DNA of 64,000 nucleotides from Euglena gracilis (Eukaryota; Euglenida; Euglenophyceae; Euglenales). This document shows, one piece after another, positions 51,442 through 63,334 of the stretch. The notes beneath the pieces were generated by a model. The model was not told the DNA's origin. It saw only the letters and a list, made by a program, of their open reading frames with translations, and made no database searches. Numbering within the stretch: position 1 is the stretch's first letter; each line of letters begins with the position of its first letter. The translations under genes and the position numbers were made by a program. The stretch lies in the NCBI GenBank assembly GCA_039621445.1, contig CP154955.1, positions 38,572,426-38,636,425 on the forward strand, written 5' to 3'.

Positions 51442-52189
51442 AAAATTTTGACCCCAAAATTGCCTTGGCCAACCCAAATCTGACCCATTTTTGCCCAGTT
51501 TTACCCCATTTTTGCACCCCTGAAATGTAAAAAAATCCGTTGCCGTTCGGCCGCCTTCTGGGGGGCGGCTGGAAAAGGATTATCAAAAGTCGGGCGGGGG
51601 GAGGGGGTCCGGGACTGGAAAAAGGCTGCTGGCTGGCAGGACCTCCACTGTAACAGGGTCCACTTCAGCTTAAGCGACTCCCCCATGGCAAACCAAAAGA
51701 AAAAACCAACCGAGCAACTTATAATTTTTTATCTTCAAAAAAACCCCTTTCGCTAACCTGTGACAATCAATCCTGCTCCAAATTTGGAAAGTATTTCACC
51801 AATGGGGGGGGGTCAGCGTGATGCATCCTTGTTGGTTCTTTGTTTCAACCTAGCTTTCTCGTTGTTGTCTCGAGTCTGGGCCACGGTGTGGGGGTGCACT
51901 ACATAACGACAACTATATTGCACTTCACACCATGTATTTTTGCACTTCCGGTCAATGTTTTTGCACTTCATCTCAAAAAAAAATTGCATGTGCCACCAAT
52001 TTGTTTGCACTTTGTCTCAAAAATGTCCCAAAAATATTTGCCTCCGTTCCGGAAATTTTTGCACTAGATCGAGTGTTTTGCACGGTTGCCCTTAGAAGTT
52101 CCAACCAGAGTGGATACTTTCCATGAGGCTGTTTTCATTGAGCAGAAATAAAATGACAGAGGGCAATTTTTTTTGGAACAAATGCAAAT
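51442..52189. other. Single-copy sequence beyond the duplication, no recognised gene
   Basis: A/T-rich; contains short TTTTGCAC-type repeats (51940-52070) and no frame with a known domain. Confidence 0.4.
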
Positions 52190-52715
52190 AATTTTGAGAC
52201 GCAATGCAGGGGGGGGGGGGGAAATGCGCTCGCCCGGCCTCGGAAAAAATGCGCAAAAATGCGCAAAAATGCGCAAAAATGCGCAAAAATGCGCAAAAAA
52301 TGCGCAAAAAATGCGCATTTTTGGAAAAAATGCGCAAAAATGTGCAAAATCCGAGAAAAAATGTGCAAAAATCAGGAAAATGCAAAAATTACCCAAAAAC
52401 ATGCAAAAATGGCACCAAATTTGAAGAAATTATGTAGAATAATGAGGAAAATGTACGTTTCAAAAAAAAGTCAAAAATTTCAAATTTTTGCAAAAAATTG
52501 CAAAAATGGTCAAAAAATGCGAAAATTTTGGAAAGTCACGAAAAAATGTGCCAAAAAGCAAAAAAATGTGCTGAAAAAAACGAAAAAATGCGCAAAAAAT
52601 GCGAAAAAATGCGCAAAAATGCGCATTTTTGGAAAATTTGAAAAAATGCGCAAAAAATGCGCAAAAATGCGAAAAAATGCGAAACGCATTTCCCCCCCCC
52701 TGCGGCAATGCAAAA
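52190..52715. repeat. Inverted-repeat element with AAAAATGCGC arrays
   Basis: The left edge (GCAATGCAGGGGG...GGAAATGCGC, ~52201-52228) and the right edge (GCGAAACGCATTTCCCC...CTGCGGCAATGC, ~52679-52711) are imperfect inverted repeats, each with a 10-13 base G or C run. Inside are tandem AAAAATGCGC units (52246-52320 and 52580-52685). It resembles a small non-autonomous element; no flanking duplication was identified. Confidence 0.6.
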
Positions 52716-52930
52716 ATTTTTTATGACCTTTGGGCAAAGTTCTTTGAAGGCACTAGGCAAAATTTTTGATGTTCGGGGCAATTTTTTTGAAGGTGTGGGC
52801 AAACATTTCTGATGCCAGGTGTAGGGAGAAAAACAGAGGGGGGTGAGGCATCAATGCAAGGAAAGACACACGGGTATGGGTAGAAAAAAATCAACTACAT
52901 CCATAATACACGACGGAACACACCTCCATG

Positions 52931-53490
52931 TTACAGCAGGATCTGGGCACGGAAGGGGGGCTTGGCCAGAATGGGCTTGGTGTGGGTGGCGATGAAGTCG
53001 AGGTGGGCGGGATGCTTCGCGTACGCCTCATACGCCTCCACGGAGGCGAAATCTGCCGTGATCACGAAATCGGCGCAAGGGCCTGGAAATCCGGGCATGC
53101 AAATGAACCCACCAACTGGAGAAGGGAGAGCTTCTTCAAATATGCCTCCATAGACTGCCGGGGCAGCCGTCCGGCACAGGGGTCAGCTGATCCCGAGCAT
53201 TGTGACTCACCTTGCCCACACAGGACCTCAAACCCAACGGGGCTTTCTCAGAATGCCCCGCGAGCCGGAGACGCCAATCCGCCGGGCTCTGGGGGGGCTG
53301 GTCCGGCGACAGCTTCAGGTCGGGCCCCACTCGATACGCCACGAGGCCCTCCCGGATGCCCTCCGTCTGGGCCAGCGCGGCGTACGCCTCCTGCAGCGCC
53401 AGCAGCCGCGCCGCGCTGGCCTTCGCCGCGTCGAGGAAGAAGAACACCGTGTGGCGGACCGTGGCGGCCAGCGGGGAGGACGGGGGAGGA
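52931..53490 (-). CDS. Stress-responsive A/B-barrel (Dabb) domain protein, partial gene model
   Basis: Minus-strand exon 53490-~53276 starts after CTTGCAG and encodes ATVRHTVFFFLDAAK, LLALQEAYAALAQTEG and GLVAYRVGPDL. Exon ~53071-52931 encodes ADFVITADFASVEAYEAYAK, HPAHLDFIATHTKPIL and ends AQILL at TAA 52931. Together they make one Dabb fold (VRH start, central GPD, F-E-Y-HPAH core). Dabb proteins are small dimeric barrels, some of unknown function and some enzymes of polyketide or stress pathways; no specific role can be given. Joining at the GATT that occurs at both borders (53276-53279 and 53068-53071, same codon phase) gives SPADFVITADF, with a 208-bp intron lacking in-frame GT-AG. Upstream exons are probably missing from this model. 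Confidence 0.75.
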
Positions 53491-55018
53491 CTGCAAGGCG
53501 GGCGGGCTGGTGGGGGGGGGGGGGGGGCAACCAGGTTCGTCAAAATATACACTCAAAAAAAACTCAAAAAATATTATTTTCATTACTCAACTGAATATCC
53601 CCCCACCCCCGAGAGCTGCGTGGGGAAGACACGCCCACCCACCCACCCACCCAATGCCAATGGCAAGGACGGAGGGAGGGCGCTGGAAATTACTGCTGAG
53701 GAGGTTAGCGATCAAACCGACTTTTTTGTGCATTTCGCCCATTTATTGAGCACTTGCCAATGCCCCAGCGGCCAGTTGTGGGTAATTTGGTTTTTGCATG
53801 AGCCGGCCTTTGATCAACCTTTCACAGCAAAACTAACAAAAAACCCTAACTCTCCACAAAACTCAAGCAAGAAATCAGTTGGTTTGCACAGATTTCAAAT
53901 GGGCCATCAGAACCGTGCAGGAGCAATTTCACTTCCAAGAACGTTCCTCAAAATGGGGGACAAATGCTGTGGGATTCAGATCCACCTATGGGAGGGACAA
54001 AGCCAATCCATTTGAATCCAGCCAAAAATGAAAGAACCGCAAAGATTCAAGTGCCGACCAGGCTGCTGGATCGAAACAACACCCAAATCCAGCTGGGTCA
54101 CAAATGCACAAAAGCAAAAAACCGCAAAAGAAACATAATTTCTGACAACTTTTCAAAAAAACACCAAAACTCACTAGAAATCACATCTTTATGGTGTGAA
54201 ACATGATTTGAGGCCATGCAACTCTTTCAATTTTGACCATTCTTTTGAATAGACTGATAGCTGAACCGGGGCTCGAAATGTGTGGAAACAAGGACAAAAT
54301 TACCCAAATGTAATAGACTTTTATTTGCAATCCGAACAAAAATGAATACAAACAAAAATGATTGGATTCCCCCTGCCCTTTTTACACCCTTTCAGAGGAG
54401 CCACGTCCGGGTGTCGTCAAATTTCACCTAAAAGATAGGTTATGACATGGTCAATTCTGGGGTCTGTTTTTCTAGGAAAAATGGCAAGTACACACCTAGA
54501 GGACCATTTTGATAATTTTGGAAATTTCGACTTGGCCTGTTTTGCTAAAAAAAATTCCTTCACAGTGGGAAGGAAAACTTAACACCATTTTCCATTTTCC
54601 GTGAAAAATTGAATCTTCCCATCATTAATTTTTTTCCAAAATCGGAATTACCCATCACTTTTCTCCGTCATTTTTGTCCAGGTTGCAGGCACTTGGTGAA
54701 AACAAAGGTTGGACAGGGTGGGCTTGAAAATGACGGGGGGGATGACTTTGTGCGAACACACTCCCCCCCCCCCCCGGCCAACGCCACAGATACTGTGCCA
54801 GACACAGATACTGCGCCAGACAAGCCATCAGCCTTTTTCCATTGCCACCTCTCAGCCATTTTATTGGGGGTTTACCTTTTTTTTTTGGCCATCTTTACTT
54901 GCAAATTTTTTACAATTTACACAACTTCCCATACTCATGGAATTAACATCGTATCGAAAAAGATCATATGTGACCGGGGGGTGGTCGTTGGGCAAGCTCA
55001 ACCGCTGGACAAGGGGGG

Positions 55019-55020
<2 letters not shown>
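53491..55020. other. No recognised gene
   Basis: A G/C run (53513-53527) probably lies in the upstream intron of the Dabb gene. The remainder, including A/T-rich 54200-54700, shows no frame with a known domain. Confidence 0.4.

Positions 55021-55059
<39 letters not shown>
55021..55059. repeat. (GT)n microsatellite
   Basis: Nineteen uninterrupted GT units. Confidence 0.97.
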
Positions 55060-55061
<2 letters not shown>

Positions 55062-58000
55062 GGGTGTTGCAGTGACCTATGGAAAATGAGCCTTGGGGCA
55101 GCAGATGCCGAACTCCCCGGCGACCCAAACAACACGCAGCAGTGACATTTGACACATCCAACACCTGCGCAAGGTCGGCACCATTGGCCGCCCAGCCGAC
55201 ACAAACCGGGGGGCACTCGGCAGGGGCAGGGCTGTGTGGGAAGCAGGGCTGCTTTTTTTTTTTAAAGACCGGGGGGTCCCCCCCCACCCCCTGGGGGGTC
55301 CTGGGGGACCCACTCACATTTCCCCGAAAATGACTAAAAAAACTGCGAAAAATGCTAAAAAAAGCACCCTTTTCAAAAATATTCGGAGTATATCCCCCCA
55401 GAGGGGGGGGGTCCAAGACCACCCCGACCTGGAAGATGGGTCAACCCCCCCCGCCCCCACCGACAGCACCGTGCAAGGAAGATTACGACCTTAAAAATCG
55501 GCGCCGCCTCCCCCCCCCCGCCCTTGCCCCCCCTACATGCAAACTTGGCCCCATGAGGTTGGACCCCTGGCCTGACCTTCAATTATTGCCCAGGCCAAGC
55601 GCCCCGGGAGGGGGGAGGTACAGCAAGGCCTGGTGGGGGGGACCAGGACGGGGGTGGAGTCGAAGGTTTCGTGGATTCCCGGACAGCCCTGGAAAGGGAA
55701 GCAGCGACACCGTGCCAGGGGACAGCCAGCAGCCGGCGAGCCCCCACGCATGCGGTCGCCGGCGCCACCCGGAACATCCCCAGCCTCTGCGGGAGGAGGA
55801 CAGCCACGGGTTTTAGGCGGGTTCCACTGCACCGGGGCAACGTGACAGTGGTTGGGAGGGGGACATTTGCCGGTTCAGGAGCAGGTCCGGGGATTTTCCC
55901 CCAGCGACGCCAAAACCCAGGATCTTTGAAGAAATGGAGAATCCACTGTGCTTGAGGTGGGGGAGGGCCGACTTTTTGGAACACATGTCCAGATGGGGCT
56001 GGGGCAATGCATTCTTTGCTCCATGCGATGCTTCATCTTCGGCTGGAACCCAGCTTTTCTGTAATCGTCTGGCTCCAAGGATGTGCCCCGAACCCAGCAA
56101 GAGGCTGTTTCCATGGTTTGATCCACGCAATTGCAATAGCAATCTTTATGGACATCCCTGCCCCCCCCCACATTGGGAGGTTGTAATTGAGAAATGAAGA
56201 AATCAAACTGTCAAAAATGTTCACAGGAGCTTCGTTCCTGCAATTCTGACCACAGCAATGTCCATGGGAAGCCATACTGATGTGCCGGCCGGATTAATGC
56301 CCAGAGGTGTGAAAAACATGCGGCCATCGTAAAAAGTTGGAAATATTGAACCTTTCCAGAGGGGTGGAAGATGGCCCCAAATGAAGGCACCCTTTGGGAA
56401 TACCCGTGTGTACCAGCGTTGAAGGGTCACAGCACCCTCATGCAGGCCCCGGAGCACTTTCCTTCCAGTCAGCAAAGCAACAAGCGATTAAGGAAGCAAG
56501 CAAGCATGACCCGAAGTGTAATCAGCGAGTTGAAGGCAAAGAATAGCATGCGGGTGGTCGCTGCCCCATCGGGGTGACGCGCTCAGCTGCACTGGAGTAG
56601 AGATCGACGGGGAACCCAAGAAAAAGAGGAGACGTTGCTGAGAGGCGAGAGACACATGGAACAACGGTGTGGTGCGGTGGGGGCCAGGGGGGGACACCTG
56701 GCGAATGCGAATGCAGCCGGTATGGGTGGGGGAGCGGAAGCTCGGCCAACGGAGCAGTGTTCCTCAACCTTCTGAAACCACGACAGGTGACTCTTTCACC
56801 TGCCCCCCACCTCCGGCTGGGTAATAGAATGACCAAAGTCATGCAAAAAATTGCCCCATCCCCAAATAGCCAAAAAAATTAGGAGATAAAATGTTTAAAA
56901 GAAAAACGGTGGGTTTTGGCAGGTTCCTGGTGGGGTTTGAACACCATGCCCTTCCCCTCCCCAGGCGGCTAAACCTTAACAAGATTTCTGCCCCCTCCTA
57001 ATACTCTGCCAATTCCTAAAAACCGGCGCTGTGAGGTGCGTGCCATGGCAGACGGTATCAGAGTGCACAATGGTCAGAATGCTTTCTGGTGCTCCAAACA
57101 AACAAACAAAGCATCACAAATCACCGATGACACATCATCAAAAAGCATGCACGCACAAGAACTATACTTTGCCTGCCAAGCCTGCCAATTTCCTTCTTAC
57201 AATGAAACAGCAACAAATAACATGAAAAAAAGAGTTGGATCCCTTGCGGAGAAGACCTCCTTCAAATCTGGGGAAAAAACCAAAAATCGGATGATGATGG
57301 TGACCATGTGGAACACAGCACCTGAGCGCTCCAACGCCAGCCTCATATCTGACAGCTGGGACGGAGCATCATAGGCATGGGTATCAGCATTGAAATTGAA
57401 GCTGGGAGTATCACCTGGCGTGCCCCCTGGGGAGGGGAGCAGCAATCATCACGTGGCTTGGGGCAGTGGATGCGGAAGGCGGCATCCGTCGCTGCAGAAC
57501 CTGGGTGCGGAAAAATGACCCCCCGATGGAATATCAACAAAATGAAAGCAGCAGTTGCCCAAATGTGGAAGGGATACCAGGCAGCGATGGCAAATTTCGA
57601 TTGGACTTGCCCCCACCCTAATACCTTTCGCAGTCTTTAGCAGTCCGACGAACAAATCTGAATAAGAATCTCATAGCTTTTATTAATTATGAATTAATTA
57701 ATTCATTAATCATTAATTATTTAGAATTTAGAACCAGGGTGGTGGTGCTCAGAAAGGAGGGGGTGAAGGAGGGCACGCCACCCCCTGTAAAAAAAAACGT
57801 CAAATTCTGAAACAGCCGTTTTAGGCAAAATGAAAACTTGGGCATTCTGGACAATCATTTTTGGAGAAACAAAATCTGGAAAAATCTGGAAATGCATTAA
57901 AGCCTTAAAAAACTGACTGGCGGAGTTTTTTCTGACCAAACAAGAATGAATTCACAAAATCTTGGCAAAAACAAGCCAACTTCAGGCAGAGAAATGATCC

Positions 58001-58120
58001 TTGGAACACTGGCTATCTGTCCAAACTCAGAAAAAGGTGTTTTTTGACCCTGTTCGATGCCTGGACCGCCCTTGGAAAAAAAAGATAAACAACGCAGAAA
58101 CCTGAAACAATATAAAAAAA
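55060..58120. other. GC-rich then A/T-rich sequence, no recognised gene
   Basis: Several frames of 80-150 codons on both strands (for example 55352-55816 + and 56221-56475 -), all without a recognisable domain and often crossing C/G runs. Exons of an unrecognised gene cannot be excluded. Confidence 0.35.
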
Positions 58121-58176
58121 ATTGGCCTTAACATTAACTTAATTGGCCTTAACTTAAAAAATTGGCCTTAACTTAA
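58121..58176. repeat. ATTGGCCTTAACTTAA short tandem repeat
   Basis: Three to four imperfect copies, the first variant reading ATTGGCCTTAACATTAAC. Confidence 0.8.
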
Positions 58177-59229
58177 TTTTTCAGAAAATTTTCGCCTTAA
58201 AAATAATATTCCCTGGTTGTGTATAGTACTCTGCACCTCCATATCATGCCCTTCTGCCCCCAAACGCAGTTGGTGTTGGTCTGCAGGTCGAAGGATGCCA
58301 CAGCAGACGGTCCACAGAATAATGGCGCGGACAGAAAAATGGGAGGTTAGCTTCCAGTGACGGGGGATGCGAGGCAGCCATATGCCCGCTCATCCAACGC
58401 CCCCAGCGCCTGCGCTGGAGAATCCGCCCCACAGGCACTGTGTTGCACTCCAATCGCTACCAAGGCAGCCTTTCTGTTTAAAACCCTCCCACAGTCAAAC
58501 TCAACCAGCCCCCCTGCCTCCACCTCCCAAGGTGAGGTCAAAAAAACCACCAAATCGAATAATGTGTTGATGGTGGTGCTGATGTTGCTTACTGCTGGCG
58601 GTTTGTTCATTCAAGTTGAACGCGGAAATGAATCCACAGAAGTTTTGGGAAGGTATTATGAAGACATAAAAAATGGTATTGTGCACTGCTCAGGCCCAAC
58701 CAGCAGCAATGTTTGTTATTTTTGGTGAGAAAATGGAGAGAATGAGCGGTGCCCTTTAGGTTACCCCGACCAAAGCAATATCCAACTCAAATCTTCCCAC
58801 AAAACCCCCTGACACAAACATTCTTTTTCCACATGTCTGGGGTCATACCCAAAATATGCAATACCCATTCAACGTCCAAATTACTCAAAAAAAAATCGCC
58901 CCTCCCAAACAAAATCCCGCTCTTGATGAAATTTTTTGGGGCTGGGTAGGCAATCCATTTGCAAAAAGATGGTTGGATGGGAGAAGAGATGCGAGATGGG
59001 AGCTGCCGGGTTCAACCGGGGCCAAAGTGCACCTCCCCCTCCATGTGGTCCTCCGCTGACCCCAACCCTGGTGCAGACGCTGGTGATGGTGGGGTGGTGG
59101 GCCCTCTCAAGAAACATCCGAAAGGGTCCCATCCGGCCAGCGTCCGGGTCAGGCAAAGGCAGCGGCAGAGCTTGTGAGGGGGGTGTCTCCCGCCGACGTC
59201 CGGATTGCGCACGGCCGGCCTGGAGCGCC
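58177..59229. other. No confidently recognised gene
   Basis: A + strand frame at 58357-58728 includes a hydrophobic stretch (VLMVVLMLLTAGGLFIQV) and ends in TGA at 58728; coding status unknown. Confidence 0.3.
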
Positions 59230-60123
59230 CTACGCCCCGTTGCCCGCGGCCTCCTTGGACTGCTTGATGACGTGGGCGGGGCCAGTGTGGCACGGGACCG
59301 ACACCAGACGGGTGGACGTGAGAAAACCATTTGGTGGTGTCGTTTTTCAGAACCTTGGCTGTGCCCGTGTGGTGGGCAACTGATCTTCATCCCCCTCCAC
59401 GATACCAGACTTCTTTTTTACCGACCCCGGGAGGTGGGTGCTTTGTGCTGTGGGGTGCCTGCGCTGGCAACCCCCCCCCTCCCCAGAGGGTCAGGTTTGG
59501 CCCTCGTGCATGCCGACCCAGGCCAATTTCCCTCAAAATGGCCATTTTTGGGCCCGCCCGCTCGGCGCCAGGGGGTGTGGTATATCACTACCCACCCCAA
59601 AACCCGACCCCCACCCTCGGGGGGAGTTGAAAATGCCCTACCCCCCCATGCTGTCCCATAGAACCACCCCACAAGGGGGGTGTCCTTAAAACGAAGCCTG
59701 GATGATTCTGTCGTCCACGCGAGATGTTTTGGGTTCCAATTACAATGAAACGCAACAGCACACAACCCTTGCGCCAAGGGGCCATGGTCGTCGAAATGCG
59801 CCCACCAGTTCCATGCAGCACTGCTCGTTGGGCCAAATGCGAACCATACCGTCCTCCGAGCCGGATGCGTACGTCAAAGAGTCTGGGGAGTACTGGATGG
59901 TGAACGGCCGCAGCGGCGGGTGGGTGTCGAGCACATGCCACATGGGAAACCACAAAGGTTTGTGGGTCGACCCCCACTGAAGCAGTTCCCATCAAACCAT
60001 CCCCCACCCAAACCCCCATCCAGTGGCGTTTCACATCACCAGGCGTGATGTTATGTCATTATTATTATTATTAGTTGTTATTATTTATTGTTATTGTTAT
60101 TGTTGTTATTATTATTATTATTA

Positions 60124-60167
<44 letters not shown>

Positions 60168-60258
60168 TATTATTATTATTATTATTATTATTATCATCAT
60201 TATTATTATTATTATTATACTATTATTATTATTATTATTATTAATATTATTGTTGTTG

Positions 60259-60289
<31 letters not shown>

Positions 60290-60486
60290 AATTATTATTA
60301 TTGTTATTGTTATTGTATTATTATTATTGTTATTATTATTGTTGTTGTTGTTGTTGTTGTTATTGTTATTGTTATTGTTATTGTTATGTTGTTATTGTTA
60401 TTGTTATTGTTTTATTATGTTATTGTTATTGTTATTGTTATTGTTATGTTATTATCTTATTATTATTATGTTATTTATTGTTATTG

Positions 60487-60528
<42 letters not shown>

Positions 60529-60774
60529 TATTATTATTATTATTATTATTATTCTTATTATTATTATTATTATTATATTATTATTATTATTATTATTCTT
60601 ATTATTATTATTGTTATTGTTATTATTATTATTGTTATTATTATTATTATTGTTGTTGTTATTGTTATTGTTATTGTTATTGTTATTGTTATTGTTATTG
60701 TTATTGTTATTGTTATTGTTATTGTTATTGTTATTGTTATTGGTATTGTTATTGTTATTGGTATTGTTATTGTT

Positions 60775-60807
<33 letters not shown>

Positions 60808-60837
60808 ATTATTATTATTATTATTATTATTAATATT

Positions 60838-60868
<31 letters not shown>

Positions 60869-62617
60869 GGTGCAGACTCCGACATCGGACAAGCCCCACA
60901 GCCAGTTTGCATTGCGTAAAAAAAAATGGAGGGACAAAGAGCAATGCAAATGGAGAGACACAAATGTCCGTCGTTTTCTGCACTGAAAAAAACCACAATA
61001 ACATAACACAAGAGATTGGGTAAATGGAAACTATAAAAATTATCATAGTTTCATTGAACAAGAAATTCATCCAACGTTGAGCTTGAAATTTGCAAATCAC
61101 ATGCTGTCAGCAATTTCAATGAAATCGAAATAAATAAATCTTAAAACAAAAATGCAAAAAAAAAACTCATTGAGTTAATGAAAGAAATGAAAGGAACAGA
61201 TGGAAAATAATCTCAAGCAACAGGTTTTTACCTCGCTCCTCTCCGTTGCCGAGGACAAGCAGACACCACAAACTCTAATGCCAAGCACGCATCAGGGCCG
61301 ATGCCCACCAAGGGGGGGGGGGCTCTGGACAATGTGTGGCAGTCTGTCACGTGCTGCCCCACCACCCGCCCCTGGCCACCGGCCCGTGGTGCCCTCGGTG
61401 CACCTGCAGCTCATTCCCGGTCGCGCGCTCGCACTCCTTCACCTTCAGCTTGCTTCCCAGGGCGAAGAGCTGGCCGTTCGGGGAGATGGCAGCACACCCC
61501 GCCAGGCCTCGACTTAAGGCGGAGACTGACCACCTCCGGATGCGGGCACCTGATGGCACTGCCCCCCACCCCACGATCACGAGGGGAGGGGGCCTCGGAG
61601 TGCCCTGGAGCATGCGTCGTCCCCCCCCCTCCCCTGCAGGATCGGTGCCTTCCTGGTCAGGCCGAAAAATGCCCGACAATGGCCTTCTGTAGGCTTCTGG
61701 TGCGTTGGTCTTCGGGCGCAGTTCCGGAGTGCCTTTGCCGAGTACCCAGACACTTTTGGCCATTGGGGTCTGAATCTTGGCACCTTGGAGTGTCCTGGTG
61801 GGGTTGGCCTCGCCTTAAACCTCAGCCTGGTGGGCACTGCACTGGGTATGATCTGCTCATAGGGGATGCCGACGCGCAGGCTTGCGACACCCCAGGCAGC
61901 CCATGTGGCACGCCGTGCACCTTTTTTGTCAGATTACAAAACTTGATGAAAAACTCTGAACATTCGGAAAACTTTTCGAAAACGTTTGAAACATAAATGC
62001 GCCACCAAAACACCGACCAGGTGCATGCGGTGCCACATTCCATGCGAATCCCCATTGGGTGTTGCGGTGCTTCGACAGGCAGGAGGCAGGCTCTTTGAGG
62101 GGGGGAAATCCAGGAGTACCCCTACGGCTGCAGGGTGCCTGCCTGGCCCGGCCCAGAAACATTTCACATGAAAATGCACATATCAGACAGACCGCGGTGT
62201 CCAGGGTGTGCAGTACTGCCCATTCTGAAACTTATGCACCCCCCCCCCTTCCCTGGGGGGGCTGAGTTGCAATAAAACGTCCCCCCCCCTCATTGCAGTC
62301 CTAATCCCGAGGAGAGTGTAGAAAGAAGCCTGGGCGGAAGACGGCCAAAGAAAAAGACGGCCAGAGAAACAGGCAGGGCAACAAACAGGAGCACGTGAAT
62401 GCATGTCCGCGACGGAGCACGGCACCAAGCCCTCCAACCCCCCACGGCAGCCCCCCCCCCCCCCGAAAGCCGAGGCCTGCGCTCCACCTCTTCGAGGAAC
62501 GGGTACTGGCGGGCCATGCTGAGGTCCACGGGGCTGAGCAGCGTGACGGCGTTCTTGGAGGCGACCACCAGGAAGTCGGTCTCCTTGTTGTAGTCGAGGT
62601 TGTTGAGGTCCAGCCCA
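59230..62617 (-). CDS. WD40-repeat protein, STRAP-like, fragmentary multi-exon gene
   Basis: Three minus-strand segments in order: 62617-62485 (LDYNKETDFLVVASKNAVTL, SMARQYPFLEEV), 61507-61380 (AAISPNGQLFALGSKLKVKE, GNELQVHRGHHGP) and 59909-59806 (FTIQYSPDSLTYASGSEDGM, VRIW). They follow consecutive blades of a WD40 propeller; GHxGP and YASGSEDG-RIW are most like STRAP/UNRIP, with eIF3i as the main alternative. STRAP is a scaffold in SMN-complex and signalling contexts; the role here is inferred by family only. Joining segments 2 and 3 at GGCCG, present at both borders in the same phase (61380-61384 and 59905-59909), gives HHGPFTIQYSPDS; the intron lacks AG at that border. A possible last exon ends HVIKQSKEAAGNGA at TAG 59230. 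N-terminal blades are not located. Confidence 0.65.
60057..60868. repeat. TTA/TTG trinucleotide microsatellite (~0.8 kb)
   Basis: Mostly (TTA)n, with blocks of (TTATTG)n at ~60355-60460 and ~60655-60780 and (TTG)n at ~60340-60358 and 60777-60807. It lies in the intron between the second and third recognised WD40 segments. Confidence 0.96.
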
Positions 62618-62788
62618 GCGCCCCCCCCCCCCCGGGGTGGGTGGCGCGCAGTCGTTGTTCGGGATACACTATCGCCACAAGGTGGCGAAGATGCTGGAGT
62701 GCCAATGTATGCACCCACAAAATGCATATGTGTACCATCTACCCACACAATGATACCCCCCTCCCCTATATCCAATGACTGGTAGTCC

Positions 62789-63334
62789 TCAGGGTTTACC
62801 ACCGGTTCGTGCGAGGAAGCCTGAAATCCGGTTCGTGATTGTTCGTGCTTGTTCGTGCTTGTTCGTGATTGTTCGTGCTTCCAAAAAACCGCCCGGTTTT
62901 TTGTTTTCTTTGGCAAAAAAGGTGATTCCTCTTTTCACGCCACGTTTGGGTGCATCCATCAATTCAGCTGATGGACCAGGTTTTTCCACAATCTTCGGTT
63001 TGTAAAAGAGGTTGTCCTTGTGAGTTGACGATGAAATATGTCGCTTTGCATATGTCTTCTCGGCCCAGTGCACTGGAACACGGCAAACACTGCACCACAT
63101 TTCCAAACCTCTCACTTCCATCACTCCACCAAACTGACAAAAGTGAAAAAAGGGGGGAACGCAAAACAAGATAGGGATGGCACCTGGGCAGCACGCGTTT
63201 GAGGAGTCATTTTGCCACCTCGCTTCCGTGGTCTTTCTCTTTGGTTGATTGGACAACACCGTCATTCTCAGAAGAAGACATTTCTGCAAGGGTGACGAAA
63301 AAATCCGGTTCGTGATCGTTCGTGATTTTGCCAA
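62789..63334 (-). CDS. CGGBP1/BED-like C2H2 zinc-finger frame
   Basis: This 181-codon minus-strand frame contains one clear zinc-finger unit, MWCSVCRVPVHWAEKTYAKR then HISSSTHKDN. The pattern C-x2-C, long linker, H-x5-H with SSTHK resembles CGGBP1 and the N-terminal fingers of some hAT transposases. The flanking residues (KPKIVEKPGPSAELMDAPKR) are basic and Pro-rich. The first ~40 and last ~25 residues are translated from TTCGTGATTG-type repeats and are probably not part of the protein. No transposase domain is attached. It may be a domesticated or leftover transposon finger; the true start could be Met at ~63125 (VMEVRGLEMW). Confidence 0.45.
   Translation of the reverse strand: MAKSRTITNRIFSSPLQKCLLLRMTVLSNQPKRKTTEARWQNDSSNACCPGAIPILFCVPPFFHFCQFGGVMEVRGLEMWCSVCRVPVHWAEKTYAKRHISSSTHKDNLFYKPKIVEKPGPSAELMDAPKRGVKRGITFFAKENKKPGGFLEARTITNKHEQARTITNRISGFLARTGGKP
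62826..62882. repeat. GTTCGTGATT decanucleotide array
   Basis: Five units of TTCGTG(A/C)TTG preceded by AAATCCGG. The same start occurs at 63301. Confidence 0.88.

Noticed and set aside
52173-52802. Lys/Asn/Met-rich and Phe/His-rich frames
   Set aside because: Products of AAAAATGCGC arrays on either strand.
53205-53210. Canonical donor GTGAGT as end of the Dabb exon
   Set aside because: All upstream-compatible AG acceptors leave the second half of the domain out of frame, and ~25 residues foreign to the fold would be added.
54964-55422. Minus-strand 152-codon frame with His/Thr tail
   Set aside because: The tail is the GT microsatellite and the rest crosses G/C runs; no domain.
56033-56275. 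PITH-like N-terminus (MASHGHCCGQNC) on the minus strand
   Set aside because: Only the His/Cys-rich first residues resemble PITH proteins; no following exon with the domain was seen.
58357-58532. Possible + strand exon between CTTCCAG and CAAG/GTGAGG
   Set aside because: Splice-like signals look good but the peptide matches no family I know and no neighbouring exon was found.
60075-61023. Poly-Leu/Ile/Tyr/Val and poly-Asn frames
   Set aside because: Translation of the TTA/TTG microsatellite.
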